Below, one piece after another: positions 1 to 10,188 of a DNA stretch of 64,000 bases. Below the pieces are notes generated by a model that saw nothing but the letters and a program-made list of their open reading frames with translations, had not been told where the DNA came from and ran no database searches. A program made the translations under genes and the position numbers. Source of the DNA: Riemerella columbina (GTDB lineage: Bacteria > Bacteroidota > Bacteroidia > Flavobacteriales > Weeksellaceae); NCBI RefSeq assembly GCF_030517065.1, contig NZ_CP103950.1, forward strand, positions 248,001 to 312,000, written 5' to 3'. Within the stretch, counting starts at the first letter, position 1. Each line of letters begins with the position of its first letter.

Positions 1-1
1 C

Positions 2-277
2 CAGTTGAACCGTTTCAAAAAGAGAAATACAGATTTTATCAGGCTCTTTACCGCTGGTGTAAAATCGGTGGAGATTGATAAATCTGAACGGATTTTAATC
101 CCAAAAGATTTGAAGGATTTTGCCCAACTGAGCCGAGATATTGTGATTTCTGGCGTGGGCGAATTTTTTGAAATTTGGGATAAAACAGCCTACGAAGAGA
201 ATATTCGCCTTAACGAAAATGATTTTGCGGAAATGGCGGAAGAGGTCATGGGGAATCCCGATACAGAGCAAGTTTAG
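2..277 (+). CDS. mraZ: MraZ, division/cell-wall cluster regulator (5' end missing)
   Basis: This is the C-terminal part of MraZ, a DNA-binding protein of the AbrB/SpoVT fold that in other bacteria binds repeats upstream of its own gene and tunes the dcw operon. The frame is open to the left edge, so the true start and roughly 60 N-terminal residues lie outside the window; the family is about 150 residues. Visible here is the second AbrB-like repeat (ILIPKDLKDFA, then an FFEIWD strand typical of MraZ). It is the first gene of the cluster, 33 bases before rsmH. The promoter and MraZ binding repeats would be outside the window. Confidence 0.9.
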   Translation, partial: QLNRFKKRNTDFIRLFTAGVKSVEIDKSERILIPKDLKDFAQLSRDIVISGVGEFFEIWDKTAYEENIRLNENDFAEMAEEVMGNPDTEQV

Positions 278-310
278 CCTTATTTTAAATTAAAAAATAC
301 AACAAAAAAA

Positions 311-1213
311 GTGTACCATCAGCCTGTTTTATTAAAACCCAGTGTAGATGCGCTCGTGACCAACGAGGGTGGTATTTATGTGGACTGCACCTTTGGCGGC
401 GGTGGCCACTCTAAGGAGATCCTTTCTCGGCTTTCGCCAGAGGGGCGTTTGTTTAGTTTTGATCAAGATTTAGATGCTTTGGAAAATGCCCTCAACCACG
501 AACAATTTACGCTCATCAATCAGAATTTTAGGTTTTTAGAAAATGCATTGTTGATGTACGGCGTACAGCAAGTAGATGGTGTTTTGGCGGATTTGGGCGT
601 GTCTTCTCATCAGTTTGATGCGGCAGAGCGTGGCTTTTCCATTCGCAGTGAGGCGCCTCTGGATATGCGGATGAACACTTTGCAAAAATTAGATGCCCAA
701 ATGGTGGTTAACGAGTATGAGGAAGAGCATTTGGCGGACATTTTCTACCTCTACGGCGAGCTGAGAGAGGCACGAAAGTTGGCAAGGGAAATTGTACACC
801 ATCGGAAAAATAAAAAGATAAAAACCACGGAAGATTTAAAGGCGCTATTCAGCTACATACCGCCACATCGGCAAAATAAATTTTTTGCTCAGGTGTTCCA
901 AGCGATCAGGATTGAGGTCAACCAAGAATTGGAAGCCTTGAAAGAAATGCTCACGCAAGCTTATAAAATCTTGAAACCAGGTGGGCGATTGGTGGTCATT
1001 TCTTACCATTCTTTGGAGGACAGGTTGGTAAAGCGTTTTCTTAAAAATGGAATGTTTGAGGGAGAGCCAGAGCGAGATTTATACGGCAACTACCATAAAG
1101 CGTTTGATTTGCTACAAACCAAAGCCATCGTGCCTTCTCAAGAGGAGATAGAAAAAAATTCAAGGGCGAGAAGTGCTAAAATGAGAGTGGGTATTAAAAG
1201 AGAACAACAATAG
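311..1213 (+). CDS. rsmH: 16S rRNA m4C1402 methyltransferase RsmH (MraW)
   Basis: SAM-dependent methyltransferase that adds the N4-methyl group to C1402 of 16S rRNA. The 300-residue length is normal. The protein opens with the family's YHQPVLL sequence, followed by the SAM-binding segment VDCTFGGGGHS near residues 23-33 and DLGVSSHQFD near residue 95, and ends with the conserved SRARSAKMRV-type tail. The start is GTG at 311, chosen because the family's N-terminal motif begins immediately after it. It is the second gene of the dcw cluster and is followed by ftsL. Confidence 0.96.
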   Translation: MYHQPVLLKPSVDALVTNEGGIYVDCTFGGGGHSKEILSRLSPEGRLFSFDQDLDALENALNHEQFTLINQNFRFLENALLMYGVQQVDGVLADLGVSSHQFDAAERGFSIRSEAPLDMRMNTLQKLDAQMVVNEYEEEHLADIFYLYGELREARKLAREIVHHRKNKKIKTTEDLKALFSYIPPHRQNKFFAQVFQAIRIEVNQELEALKEMLTQAYKILKPGGRLVVISYHSLEDRLVKRFLKNGMFEGEPERDLYGNYHKAFDLLQTKAIVPSQEEIEKNSRARSAKMRVGIKREQQ

Positions 1214-1258
1214 AAAAAACAAAACACACCGCTGAAATATTCGGTGATCATTGAGATA

Positions 1259-1621
1259 ATGGCAAAAAAGAAGAATCATAATTATAAAAAAAAGAAATTC
1301 AATTTCGGGAGCCTCATCAAGGGGAACTTTCTCAACCGGGAGGAAGTAAGGCTGTACTATCGCTATGCAGGGCTATTGATGGTGATGATGGTTTTTATGA
1401 TTTACATCAATAATTTAGCCAATAATAAAGTTAAACAAATCAACGCCCTGAAGGAGAAAACCGAAGAATACAAATCCAGAAATGCCTATGCGCAAAGTAA
1501 ATTGATCAAAATAAAATTAGAAAGCCAGCTGGGGAAAGCGGTCATCAAAGACTCTTTGGTACCATTAGAAAATCATCCACATAAAATTTTAGTGAAAATA
1601 GACTCTATCCATGAAAAATAA
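1259..1621 (+). CDS. ftsL: FtsL-like division protein
   Basis: Small bitopic membrane protein in the position of FtsL. It has a very basic N-terminus (MAKKKNHNYKKKK), one hydrophobic segment near residues 38-53 and a periplasmic stretch with coiled-coil character. In other bacteria FtsL forms a complex with FtsB and FtsQ and activates FtsWI. The ATG at 1259 is preferred over an in-frame GTG at 1244 because it gives the usual Lys-rich start. The 3' end overlaps ftsI by 11 bases, which suggests translational coupling. Sequence conservation in this family is weak, so the assignment leans on topology and gene order. Confidence 0.82.
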   Translation: MAKKKNHNYKKKKFNFGSLIKGNFLNREEVRLYYRYAGLLMVMMVFMIYINNLANNKVKQINALKEKTEEYKSRNAYAQSKLIKIKLESQLGKAVIKDSLVPLENHPHKILVKIDSIHEK

Positions 1622-3602
1622 TAGCGATTTTATAAAAAAACGAACCACAGCGCTTCATATGGGGTATTTTTTAGCCTTCATAGCGTTGCTTATTTTCGTG
1701 GCTTTTATTTTTAGAATTCTGATTATCCAGAACACCAATGTGGAAGAAATCAATGATGATATTAAGAAAAACTTCCGCGAGGCTAAACTAAAAGCGGCAC
1801 GTGGCAATCTCTATGCGGCAGATGGCTCTATACTGGCAACCACCGTGATGCGCTATGATATTTATGTAGATTTCAAAACCATTAGAGATACCGTTTATAG
1901 AGCCAATATCGGCGCTCTATCCGATTCTCTGGGGCGGATGTTTGGCAAGCCACGCAGCTATTTTAGAGATAAATTTGATAAAGAAAGAAAACGCGGCAAC
2001 CAATATTACAGCTTGGTTAAAGATTTAGATTTTGATGAATATAATAGAATTCGGCAATTTCCCATTTTCTCCAAAGGACAAAACCGAGGCGGCTTTATCG
2101 TAGAGAAAAAATACCAAAGAGAACTCGCTACCAATATGATTGGTAGAGGAACCATTGGGTTAGACAACGGCGTGTATAAATCTGGTTTAGAAGGTGCTTT
2201 CAGTCAATATCTATCAGGGAAAGATGGCTCTAGATTTGAGCAAAGAATCAACTCCTCCCAGTGGAAACCCATTGATTATTGGCAAATTAAAGAACCCGAA
2301 GACGGCAGCGATGTCTATACCACTTTAGACTTAAGAATTCAGGATATCGCCCATTCTGCATTAGAAAAGCAACTCATCAATTTTGATGCAGACCATGGCT
2401 CGGTGGTGGTGATAGAGACAGCCACGGGCAAAGTGCGCGCTATGGTCAACCTCCGCAGGCAAGAACCTGGCGTGTATATAGATGCCTATAATTATACCCT
2501 GAAAGATGCCACAGAACCAGGCTCCACTTTTAAGGTGGTTTCTCTGTTAGCTGCGATGGATGATGGCTTTATTGATGAAAACACAACCGTGAATGTGGGC
2601 AACGGCACTTGGACTTATGCTAAGCAAACTATTTCTGATGGCCACGGCGGCGGCACCTATGATATTAGTGATGTCCTCGCCAAATCCAGTAATGTAGGGT
2701 CTGCCAAACTCATTGTTAAATATTATGCGGATAATCCTCAAGTGTTTTTTGGGCACCTCAAGCGCTGGAAGATGTTTGACAAAATGGACATAGAACTGCC
2801 TGGCACCACCAAACCATTTGTGGTAACGCCTGATAACTCGCGCTGGAACAAAGCCACTTTAGCTTCTTTGGCGTATGGCTATTCTTCACGGTTTAATCTG
2901 TTACAACTGGCAACTTTCTACAACGGAATTGCCAATAAAGGTAAAATGGTGAAGCCGCTTTTCATCGATAAAATTGTGAAAAATGGCAAAGTCACCTACG
3001 AGGCAAAACCTGAGGTTATGGTCAATAAAATGGCATCAGATAAAGCTATAGAGATGATGACACACGCTCTTACCAAAGCCGTAGAAAAGGGAACGGCTAA
3101 GAGTATCTTTACGCCCAATCTCAAAATGGCGGGGAAAACAGGTACGGCAAGGTTTGAATATTGGATTCCAGGGGGCCCAATGAAGTACCAGTCTTCGTTT
3201 GCGGGCTTTTATCCTGCCGACAATCCTAAATACACTTGCTTGGTGATGGTCAATCAGCCAGATACTTCCAAAGGGTTTTATGGCGCAACGGTGGCAGCTC
3301 CTGTTTTTAAGGAAATTGCAGGTAAAACTTTCTTGAAAACGCCGCTCAATGTGGAAAAAGAAATGTTGGTAGATAAAAAAGTGAACCTCAATAAACTGAC
3401 GCCTGCGCAGACTAAAATCACAATCAATAACCATACAATGCCACATTTGGAAGGCTTGATTGGTAAAGAAGTGATTCCGCAATTGGAGAATTTAGGCTAT
3501 CGCGTGGAGTACAAAGGGGTGGGGAAAGTCTTAGAACAGTTTCCTAAAGAGGGGACTTATATTAAGAAAGATCAAAAAATATATCTAACGCTACAAAGAT
3601 AA
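1611..3602 (+). CDS. ftsI: Division transpeptidase, class B penicillin-binding protein (FtsI/PBP3) with C-terminal PASTA domain
   Basis: Septal peptidoglycan transpeptidase that works with the FtsW glycosyltransferase. There is one N-terminal membrane segment (about residues 19-38), then the PBP dimerisation region, then the transpeptidase domain with all three active-site motifs: S305-T-F-K308 (nucleophile Ser), S359-S-N361 and K509-T-G-T512. The last 60 or so residues (from about MPHLEGLIGKEVIPQLENLG) look like a single PASTA domain, as is common in Bacteroidetes FtsI but absent from the E. coli protein. The length is 663 residues. It overlaps ftsL and is 6 bases from murE. Confidence 0.96.
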   Translation: MKNNSDFIKKRTTALHMGYFLAFIALLIFVAFIFRILIIQNTNVEEINDDIKKNFREAKLKAARGNLYAADGSILATTVMRYDIYVDFKTIRDTVYRANIGALSDSLGRMFGKPRSYFRDKFDKERKRGNQYYSLVKDLDFDEYNRIRQFPIFSKGQNRGGFIVEKKYQRELATNMIGRGTIGLDNGVYKSGLEGAFSQYLSGKDGSRFEQRINSSQWKPIDYWQIKEPEDGSDVYTTLDLRIQDIAHSALEKQLINFDADHGSVVVIETATGKVRAMVNLRRQEPGVYIDAYNYTLKDATEPGSTFKVVSLLAAMDDGFIDENTTVNVGNGTWTYAKQTISDGHGGGTYDISDVLAKSSNVGSAKLIVKYYADNPQVFFGHLKRWKMFDKMDIELPGTTKPFVVTPDNSRWNKATLASLAYGYSSRFNLLQLATFYNGIANKGKMVKPLFIDKIVKNGKVTYEAKPEVMVNKMASDKAIEMMTHALTKAVEKGTAKSIFTPNLKMAGKTGTARFEYWIPGGPMKYQSSFAGFYPADNPKYTCLVMVNQPDTSKGFYGATVAAPVFKEIAGKTFLKTPLNVEKEMLVDKKVNLNKLTPAQTKITINNHTMPHLEGLIGKEVIPQLENLGYRVEYKGVGKVLEQFPKEGTYIKKDQKIYLTLQR

Positions 3603-3608
3603 AAATCA

Positions 3609-5069
3609 ATGAAAATCAGTGATTTATTACAAAATATATCGGTTCTCAATACCATCGGAAATCTGGAGCAAGAGGTGTCAGCCTTAGCTATGGATAGCCG
3701 TAAGGTGGAGGCAGGCACGCTCTACATCGCGATGAGAGGCACGGTGGCTGATGGTCATCAGTTCATCACTTCTGCGATTGAAAAAGGCGCCACGGCTATC
3801 GTTTGCGAAGACCTCCCACAAGAGCTCACCGAGGGCGTGGTTTACATCCAAGTGAAGGATACCACCGAGGCTTCAGGGCTGTTGGCGGCTAATTTTTATG
3901 GACGCCCATCAGAGAAGTTGAAGCTCATCGGCGTTACAGGCACCAATGGGAAAACCACGGTGTCCACTTTATTGTTTGATGTTTTCCAGAAATTAGGCTA
4001 TTCATCGGCGCTTATTTCTACGGTGGAATACCGCATCGGCACGGAGGTTTTCCCATCTACGCACACCACGCCAGATGTGATTACCCTCAACCAGATTTTA
4101 GCCAAGGCAGTCGCCAGCGGCTGCGAGTATGCCTTTATGGAAGTTTCTTCTCACGGCATTCACCAAGGGCGTATCCGTGGGCTTCGGTTTGCCGTTGCAG
4201 GATTTACCAACCTCACGCACGACCATTTGGATTATCACAAAACTTTCTTAGATTATCTGAATGCCAAAAAAGCATTTTTTGATGCCTTACCAAAGGAAGC
4301 CATTGCGATAACCAATATTGATGATAAAAATGGTAAGGTAATGCTCCAGAATACGCTTGCTCAAAAGAAAACCTACGCGATGAAAACCATAGCGGATTAT
4401 CACGGCAAACTTTTGGAGGCAGATTTTAACGGAATGCTGTTGAACTTTAACGGAAAAGAATTTTGGACCACCCTCACAGGGAAGTTTAATATTTATAATC
4501 TGTTATTGGTTTTCGGTATAGCACAAGAATTGGGCTTTGATGCTGTGGAAATCCTTCAAGCTTTATCCCAACTTAAACGCGTGAATGGCAGGTTTGAAAC
4601 CTTAAAATCAGATGGCGGTATTTTCTTCGTGGTAGATTATGCCCACACGCCAGACGCGTTGGAAAATACCTTAGATGCCATCAATGAAATCCGCACAAAA
4701 AACGAAAGGCTGATCACGGTATTTGGCTGTGGCGGCGATAGGGACAAAGACAAACGCCTTGCAATGGGCAAAATAGCCACGCGCAAATCTACCCTAGCGA
4801 TTATCACATCGGATAACCCAAGGACGGAAGATCCACAACAGATTATTCGCGAAATAGAGGCTGGCGTGGAGCCGCAGTATTTTAGTAAATACACGGTGGT
4901 GCCAGATCGGAAAGAAGCCATAAAAATGGCGATTAAATTCGCGGAACCTAAAGATATTGTATTGGTGGCAGGAAAAGGGCACGAAACTTATCAAGACATC
5001 AATGGTGTAAAGCATCATTTTGATGATAAAGAGGTGATAAAAACCCTTTGCCAAGCGATGTCTAAGTAA
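3609..5069 (+). CDS. murE: UDP-MurNAc-L-Ala-D-Glu:meso-DAP ligase MurE
   Basis: Cytoplasmic ATP-dependent ligase that adds the third residue of the peptidoglycan stem peptide. The Mur-ligase P-loop is at residues 111-117 (G-T-N-G-K-T-T). D402-N-P-R405 is the signature of meso-diaminopimelate specificity, so this organism should have DAP-type peptidoglycan, which agrees with lysA being present at 46 kb. The length is 486 residues, normal for the family. It lies 6 bases after ftsI in the same transcript. Confidence 0.96.
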   Translation: MKISDLLQNISVLNTIGNLEQEVSALAMDSRKVEAGTLYIAMRGTVADGHQFITSAIEKGATAIVCEDLPQELTEGVVYIQVKDTTEASGLLAANFYGRPSEKLKLIGVTGTNGKTTVSTLLFDVFQKLGYSSALISTVEYRIGTEVFPSTHTTPDVITLNQILAKAVASGCEYAFMEVSSHGIHQGRIRGLRFAVAGFTNLTHDHLDYHKTFLDYLNAKKAFFDALPKEAIAITNIDDKNGKVMLQNTLAQKKTYAMKTIADYHGKLLEADFNGMLLNFNGKEFWTTLTGKFNIYNLLLVFGIAQELGFDAVEILQALSQLKRVNGRFETLKSDGGIFFVVDYAHTPDALENTLDAINEIRTKNERLITVFGCGGDRDKDKRLAMGKIATRKSTLAIITSDNPRTEDPQQIIREIEAGVEPQYFSKYTVVPDRKEAIKMAIKFAEPKDIVLVAGKGHETYQDINGVKHHFDDKEVIKTLCQAMSK

Positions 5070-5118
5070 AAAATAACGGAAACAAAATTATTGTTTTAAA
5101 TTTAAAAAATAATAAAAT

Positions 5119-6360
5119 ATGCTATATTATTTGTATGAATATTTAATCGCCAATGGCATCCATGTTCCAGGGCTTAATTTGCTGAAATACATTTCGTTTC
5201 GGGCGGCTATGGCGGTGCTTTTGTCTTTGGTTATCGCTTTGATTTACGGAAAGAAAATCATCAATATTCTGAGAAGAAAACAGATGGGAGAGCTGGTGAG
5301 AGATTTAGGCTTAGAAGGACAAAAACAAAAGGAAGGTACTCCCACTATGGGCGGACTGATTATCATCATCGCGACGCTAATTCCAGTGCTGTTGTTTACC
5401 AAAATTGACAATATTTATATTATCCTCCTTATCGTTTCGGTGGTTTGGATGGGCGTTATCGGCTTTATTGATGATTACCTCAAAAAAATTAAGAAAAACA
5501 AAGATGGGCTGAGCGGAAAATTCAAGGTGATTGGGCAAGTAGGCTTAGGACTCATCGTGGGCGTGACCATGTATTTCCACCCCGATATTACCGTGAAAAG
5601 AAAATATGCCGATGCCAAGGTGGTCAATAGAAATAATGTAGAGCAAAACTTTATGCCAGAAGAAAAAATCCCTGTTTCCACCGTGCCTATGATTAAAAAT
5701 AACGAGTTTGATTATAGTGGCATTCTCTTCTGGATGGATGAGCAAGAGGCGCATGAGTGGGCGTGGGTGGTGTTTATCCCTTTCGTGATATTCATCGTAA
5801 CGGCGGTGTCCAATGGCGCGAATATCACCGATGGTATTGATGGATTGGCGGCAGGAACCAGCGCTGTCATTTTGCTGACTTTGGCATTTTTCGCGTATAT
5901 TTCTGGGAATATCATTTTTGCGGATTACCTCAATATTATGTTCCTTCCAGATATGGGCGAGACCACCATTTTTGCCGTAGCAATGGTAGGTGCTGTCATC
6001 GGATTTTTCTGGTATAATACTTACCCCGCGCAAGTGTTTATGGGAGATACGGGCAGTTTGATGTTGGGCGGAGTGATTGCCGTTTTAGCCATCATCTTGC
6101 GGAAAGAATTGCTCATCCCTGTGCTTTGTGGTATTTTCTTGATAGAAAACATTTCCGTGATGCTGCAGGTGGCGGTTTTCAAATACCGAAAGAAAAAATA
6201 CGGCTTAGAATATGCCCAAAATAATAGACTCTTCAAGATGTCGCCGCTACACCACCATTATCAGAAAAGTGGCTATCACGAGAGCAAAATTGTCAACAGA
6301 ATGATTATCATTGGTGTGGTATTAGCGATTATCTGCCTTATTACGCTTAAGATTAGATAA
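5119..6360 (+). CDS. mraY: Phospho-MurNAc-pentapeptide transferase MraY
   Basis: Polytopic inner-membrane enzyme that transfers phospho-MurNAc-pentapeptide to undecaprenyl phosphate, giving lipid I. Family motifs are clear: FIDDYLKK (catalytic Asp-Asp region), [13 protein letters not shown] and the C-terminal [15 protein letters not shown]. At 413 residues it is about 50 longer than the E. coli enzyme, because of a polar insertion around residues 155-200 that is usual in Bacteroidetes homologues. It is flanked by murE and murD. Confidence 0.96.
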   Translation: MLYYLYEYLIANGIHVPGLNLLKYISFRAAMAVLLSLVIALIYGKKIINILRRKQMGELVRDLGLEGQKQKEGTPTMGGLIIIIATLIPVLLFTKIDNIYIILLIVSVVWMGVIGFIDDYLKKIKKNKDGLSGKFKVIGQVGLGLIVGVTMYFHPDITVKRKYADAKVVNRNNVEQNFMPEEKIPVSTVPMIKNNEFDYSGILFWMDEQEAHEWAWVVFIPFVIFIVTAVSNGANITDGIDGLAAGTSAVILLTLAFFAYISGNIIFADYLNIMFLPDMGETTIFAVAMVGAVIGFFWYNTYPAQVFMGDTGSLMLGGVIAVLAIILRKELLIPVLCGIFLIENISVMLQVAVFKYRKKKYGLEYAQNNRLFKMSPLHHHYQKSGYHESKIVNRMIIIGVVLAIICLITLKIR

Positions 6361-6437
6361 AAATTCTTTTTAAATCATTAAAAATAGAAAAAAAGATGTG
6401 ATGAGCATCTGATCATAAAAAACTGTTAGAAAAAAAT

Positions 6438-7766
6438 ATGAAAATCGTTGTATTAGGGGCTGGAGAAAGTGGTTTTGGCGCTGCCTACCTTGCTAAAAAG
6501 AAGGGGATGGAGGTCTTTGTTTCTGACAAAGGGCAGATTAAAGAGGAATACAAAACCCTACTCACGCAGCACGGTATTGAGTACGAAGAAGGTGGGCATG
6601 ATGAAGCGCGCATCCTCAGTGCAGATTGGGTGATTAAATCCCCAGGAATTCCTAAAAAAGCGGATATTATTTTCAAAATCAACTTGAAGGGCATTCGGTT
6701 ATCTTCGGAGATTGAGTTTGCCTCGGAGTTTACCAACGCGAAAATCATCGCGATTACGGGGAGTAACGGTAAAACCACCACCACCTCGCTCATCTATCAT
6801 ATCCTAAAAAATAACGGGATGAATGTGGGCATTGGTGGCAATATTGGAAAAAGCTTTGCCAAACAGGTGGCAGATGAAAATTTTGAGTACTATGTGCTGG
6901 AGGTGAGCTCTTTCCAATTAGATGATATTCAGAATTTTAGACCATATATTTCTTTACTTTTAAATTTGAGCCAAGACCATTTGGATCAATACAATTATAA
7001 TTATGAAGAGTATGCATTAGCTAAGTTTAAAATTGCTGAAAATCAAGAGAATGATAATTTCTTCATTTATAATAAAGATGATGAAATGAGCCAGAAAATC
7101 CTCCAAGAGTTGGATTTACGGGTGAAAAAAGTACCCTTCTCCATTAAGGAAAAACTGGAAGAAGGTGGCTATGTGGAAGATGACCGCTTGGTGGTGAAGC
7201 TCCAAGATGAATTCACAATGAAGATTGAAGATTTAGCCCTCATCGGCAATCATAATGTAGCGAATAGTCTGGCGGCATCCATCGCAGGGAAGTTGTTGGA
7301 CATTAAAAATGATGAAATCCGAAACTCGCTGATGACCTTCCAAGCAGTAGACCACCGTTTGCAAGAAATCGCGGTGAAAGAGGGCGTGCCTTACATCAAT
7401 GATAGTAAAGCCACCAATGTGAATGCTACTTATTACGCACTGGAGAGTATGACCCAGCCGACCATTTGGATTGTAGGCGGCGTGGACAAAGGTAATGATT
7501 ATACCGAGATAGAAGATTTAGTGAAACGGAAAGTGAAAGCCATCATCGCTATGGGATTGGATAACCAGAAGATTATTGACTTTTTCCGAGATAAAAAAGA
7601 ACGAATTTACGACACCAGTAGTATGGCGGAGGCGGTAAAAATAGCGCATACCATTGCCCAAGAGGGAGATGCCGTGCTGCTCTCGCCGTGCTGTGCCAGC
7701 TTTGACCTTTTTAAAAACTACGAAGACCGTGGCGAACAATTTAAAAATGAGGTGCTAAAATATTAA
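6438..7766 (+). CDS. murD: UDP-MurNAc-L-alanine:D-glutamate ligase MurD
   Basis: Cytoplasmic ligase that adds D-glutamate to UDP-MurNAc-L-Ala. It has an N-terminal Rossmann-like region (VVLGAGESGFGAAYLA), the ATP-binding loop G108-S-N-G-K-T-T114, and the conserved NDSKATNVNATYYAL stretch. The end, LLSPCCASFDLFKNYEDRGEQF, is the typical MurD C-terminal block. The length of 442 residues is normal. The gap to mraY (77 bases) is one of the larger ones in the cluster; ftsW follows after 4 bases. Confidence 0.96.
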   Translation: MKIVVLGAGESGFGAAYLAKKKGMEVFVSDKGQIKEEYKTLLTQHGIEYEEGGHDEARILSADWVIKSPGIPKKADIIFKINLKGIRLSSEIEFASEFTNAKIIAITGSNGKTTTTSLIYHILKNNGMNVGIGGNIGKSFAKQVADENFEYYVLEVSSFQLDDIQNFRPYISLLLNLSQDHLDQYNYNYEEYALAKFKIAENQENDNFFIYNKDDEMSQKILQELDLRVKKVPFSIKEKLEEGGYVEDDRLVVKLQDEFTMKIEDLALIGNHNVANSLAASIAGKLLDIKNDEIRNSLMTFQAVDHRLQEIAVKEGVPYINDSKATNVNATYYALESMTQPTIWIVGGVDKGNDYTEIEDLVKRKVKAIIAMGLDNQKIIDFFRDKKERIYDTSSMAEAVKIAHTIAQEGDAVLLSPCCASFDLFKNYEDRGEQFKNEVLKY

Positions 7767-7770
7767 ACCT

Positions 7771-9003
7771 ATGGAAGAGAATATCACCAAATACCATTTC
7801 TTTAAAGGCGATAGAATCCTGTGGATTGCGATTATCGCAATTTCGTTGTTTTCCATTTTGCCTGTTTATTCGGCGTCTTCCAATTTGGTTTATATCGTGA
7901 ATAATGGAACCACTTCGGGGCACTTGATTAAGCATATTATCTTTATTATCGCAGGATTATTTCTGATGAGAGGGATGAGCATCTTCAAATATGAATACAT
8001 CGGGAAACTGAGCATCATAGGGTTAATATGCTCTATCGTTCTACTTATTGTAACGATGTTTATGGGGCAAACCATAGAAGGTGCCAGCGCCTCTCGGTGG
8101 ATTACCATTCCAGGGATTGGGCTTTCGTTCCAGCCCTCTTCTATTGCTTATTTAATGCTGATTATCTACCTCTGTTGGTACCTGACCAAAAGCGTAAATC
8201 GCGAGCGGTTACCTATTGAAAATATCATCTATGTCTTTGGTCCTATTTTGCTCGTTTTTGTCTTAGTAGCGAAGGACAATGGCTCCACAGCACTGATGAT
8301 TTTAATGGTGTCCATAGCGGTGCTTATTTTAGGTGGTTTAGGCTGGAAGTATATTGTCGGTTTTATCTCCACCGCCGTTCTTGTGAGTGTGGTAGCGATT
8401 ACTGTTTTGCTCAAAACCGATGTTGCCAAAGATACCAGAATCCACACTTGGGCGAGCCGTATAGAAGCTTTTACCAAATCTAAAGACCAACTTTCCGAGG
8501 AAGAAAAAGAAGTTTTAAAAACGAAAAACTACCAAGTGAACCAAGCCAAAGCCGCCATAGTTCACGGTAAATACACAGGAGTAGGACCAGGGAAGAGCGC
8601 ACTTAAACAAAAGTTGCCACAGTCGGCATCAGATTTTATTTTTGCCATCATCATTGAGGAATATGGCATTGTGGGTACAATAGGACTTTTATTTTTGTAC
8701 TCGGTGATTATCTTTAGAATCATCATCATCGCGAATAAAATGCCCGCCTTTTTTGGAACGCTCTTGGTGCTGAGTTTAGGAGTAATGTTTTTCTTACAAC
8801 TCTCGGTAAATATTGCGGTGGCGCTTAACCTGATCCCCGTAACAGGGCAGCCACTCCCATTGATTAGTTACGGAGGAACCTCTATGTTGGTAACCTACGC
8901 TTTGTTGGGCATTATTCTCAATGTAAGCTCCAGAATCCAGATTTATGATGAAGAAGGCTTTGGCAGGCAACAAAGTATTGAGGAAATCAATGATATTGCA
9001 TAG
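7771..9003 (+). CDS. ftsW: SEDS peptidoglycan polymerase FtsW
   Basis: Multi-spanning membrane glycosyltransferase of the SEDS family that polymerises lipid II at the septum with FtsI. Family segments include the SASRWITIPGIGLSFQPS region in the first half and NLIPVTGQPLPLISYGGTS near the C-terminus, the classic FtsW/RodA signature. The length is 410 residues with about ten hydrophobic segments. Its place between murD and murG is the standard dcw position, which favours FtsW over RodA. Confidence 0.95.
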   Translation: MEENITKYHFFKGDRILWIAIIAISLFSILPVYSASSNLVYIVNNGTTSGHLIKHIIFIIAGLFLMRGMSIFKYEYIGKLSIIGLICSIVLLIVTMFMGQTIEGASASRWITIPGIGLSFQPSSIAYLMLIIYLCWYLTKSVNRERLPIENIIYVFGPILLVFVLVAKDNGSTALMILMVSIAVLILGGLGWKYIVGFISTAVLVSVVAITVLLKTDVAKDTRIHTWASRIEAFTKSKDQLSEEEKEVLKTKNYQVNQAKAAIVHGKYTGVGPGKSALKQKLPQSASDFIFAIIIEEYGIVGTIGLLFLYSVIIFRIIIIANKMPAFFGTLLVLSLGVMFFLQLSVNIAVALNLIPVTGQPLPLISYGGTSMLVTYALLGIILNVSSRIQIYDEEGFGRQQSIEEINDIA

Positions 9004-9027
9004 ACTATTTTAAATTTTTAAACGAAG

Positions 9028-10176
9028 ATGAACCATTTACATACCATAGAACAAGATGAACACTTTGCCCCTCGGGTGCTGATGAGCGGTGGAGGCACTG
9101 GTGGGCATATTTTCCCAGCCATAGCCATCGCTCAAGAAATTCAAAAACGCTATCCTAAGGCAGAGTTTCTTTTCATTGGTGCTTTGGGAAAAATGGAAAT
9201 GGAGAAAATCCCACAAGCGGGGTTCAGAATAGAAGGATTGAATATCGCAGGCTTTGATAGGGGTAATCTATTGAAAAACTTTAACTTACCGTTTAAAGTG
9301 ATCCAAAGTTTACGCAAAGCCAGACAAATCATCAAAGCCTTTAAGCCAGATTTTGCGGTGGGCACAGGTGGTTTTGCCAGTGGTCCAGCGCTGTTTGTCG
9401 CCTCTATGTTGGGCGTTCCTATTTTTGTGCAGGAGCAAAATTCTCTGCCTGGGAAAACCAATTTATTTTTAGCAAAAAGAGCGAAAGCCGTATTTACAGC
9501 CTACCCAGAAATGAACTCGTTTTTTGGGCAAACGCCTACTTATTTTTTAGGAAATCCCATCCGAGAGAATATAATAACGGATAAGATAGATGCACGCGAA
9601 GCCAAACAAAAATTGGGGCTTCATCCAGAGCAAATGGTGGTGCTTTCGGTGGGCGGCTCTTTGGGCTCTCGCACGCTTAATCAAGCTTGGGCAAAACATT
9701 TAGAAAGCTTGCAAGAAAAAGGTATCCAACTGATTTGGCAAACTGGAAAAACAGAAGGTCAAGCCATTAGAACGGCTCATCAGAAGTGGGCAGAGGAAGC
9801 TCAAACACCACTTTTGATTAAAGAATTTATCTCGGATATGGGCACGGCGTATGCGGCGGCAGATGTGATTGTCTCTCGTGCTGGCGCTATTGCCATTTCG
9901 GAGTTAGCGGTGGCGGCAAAGCCTGTACTTTTGGTACCTTTCCCTTTTGCTGCCGAAGATCATCAAACCAAAAATGCTCAAACTTTGGTAGATAGAAACG
10001 CTGCCAAAATGGTCAGAGATACCGAAATGGACGCCCGCTTTTGGGAAACTTTAACCACGCTAACGGATGATGAAGCTCTAAGACAGGAAATATCCAAAAA
10101 TATTGCATTTTTTGCGAAGCCTAATGCAACTCAAGATATTGTAAATCAGATGATCACAATGATAAAAAAGCCTTAA
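9028..10176 (+). CDS. murG: Lipid II synthase, N-acetylglucosaminyltransferase MurG
   Basis: Peripheral membrane GT28 glycosyltransferase that adds GlcNAc to lipid I. The glycine-rich acceptor loop G21-G-G-T-G-G-H27 followed by IFPAIAIAQ is intact, and the UDP-GlcNAc-binding part of the C-terminal domain (SRAGAIAISELA, later FPFAAEDHQTKNAQ) is clear. The length is 382 residues. The N-terminus has about 15 extra residues before the core. Gaps of 24 and 12 bases separate it from ftsW and murC. Confidence 0.96.
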   Translation: MNHLHTIEQDEHFAPRVLMSGGGTGGHIFPAIAIAQEIQKRYPKAEFLFIGALGKMEMEKIPQAGFRIEGLNIAGFDRGNLLKNFNLPFKVIQSLRKARQIIKAFKPDFAVGTGGFASGPALFVASMLGVPIFVQEQNSLPGKTNLFLAKRAKAVFTAYPEMNSFFGQTPTYFLGNPIRENIITDKIDAREAKQKLGLHPEQMVVLSVGGSLGSRTLNQAWAKHLESLQEKGIQLIWQTGKTEGQAIRTAHQKWAEEAQTPLLIKEFISDMGTAYAAADVIVSRAGAIAISELAVAAKPVLLVPFPFAAEDHQTKNAQTLVDRNAAKMVRDTEMDARFWETLTTLTDDEALRQEISKNIAFFAKPNATQDIVNQMITMIKKP

Positions 10177-10188
10177 AATCAAAGCGAA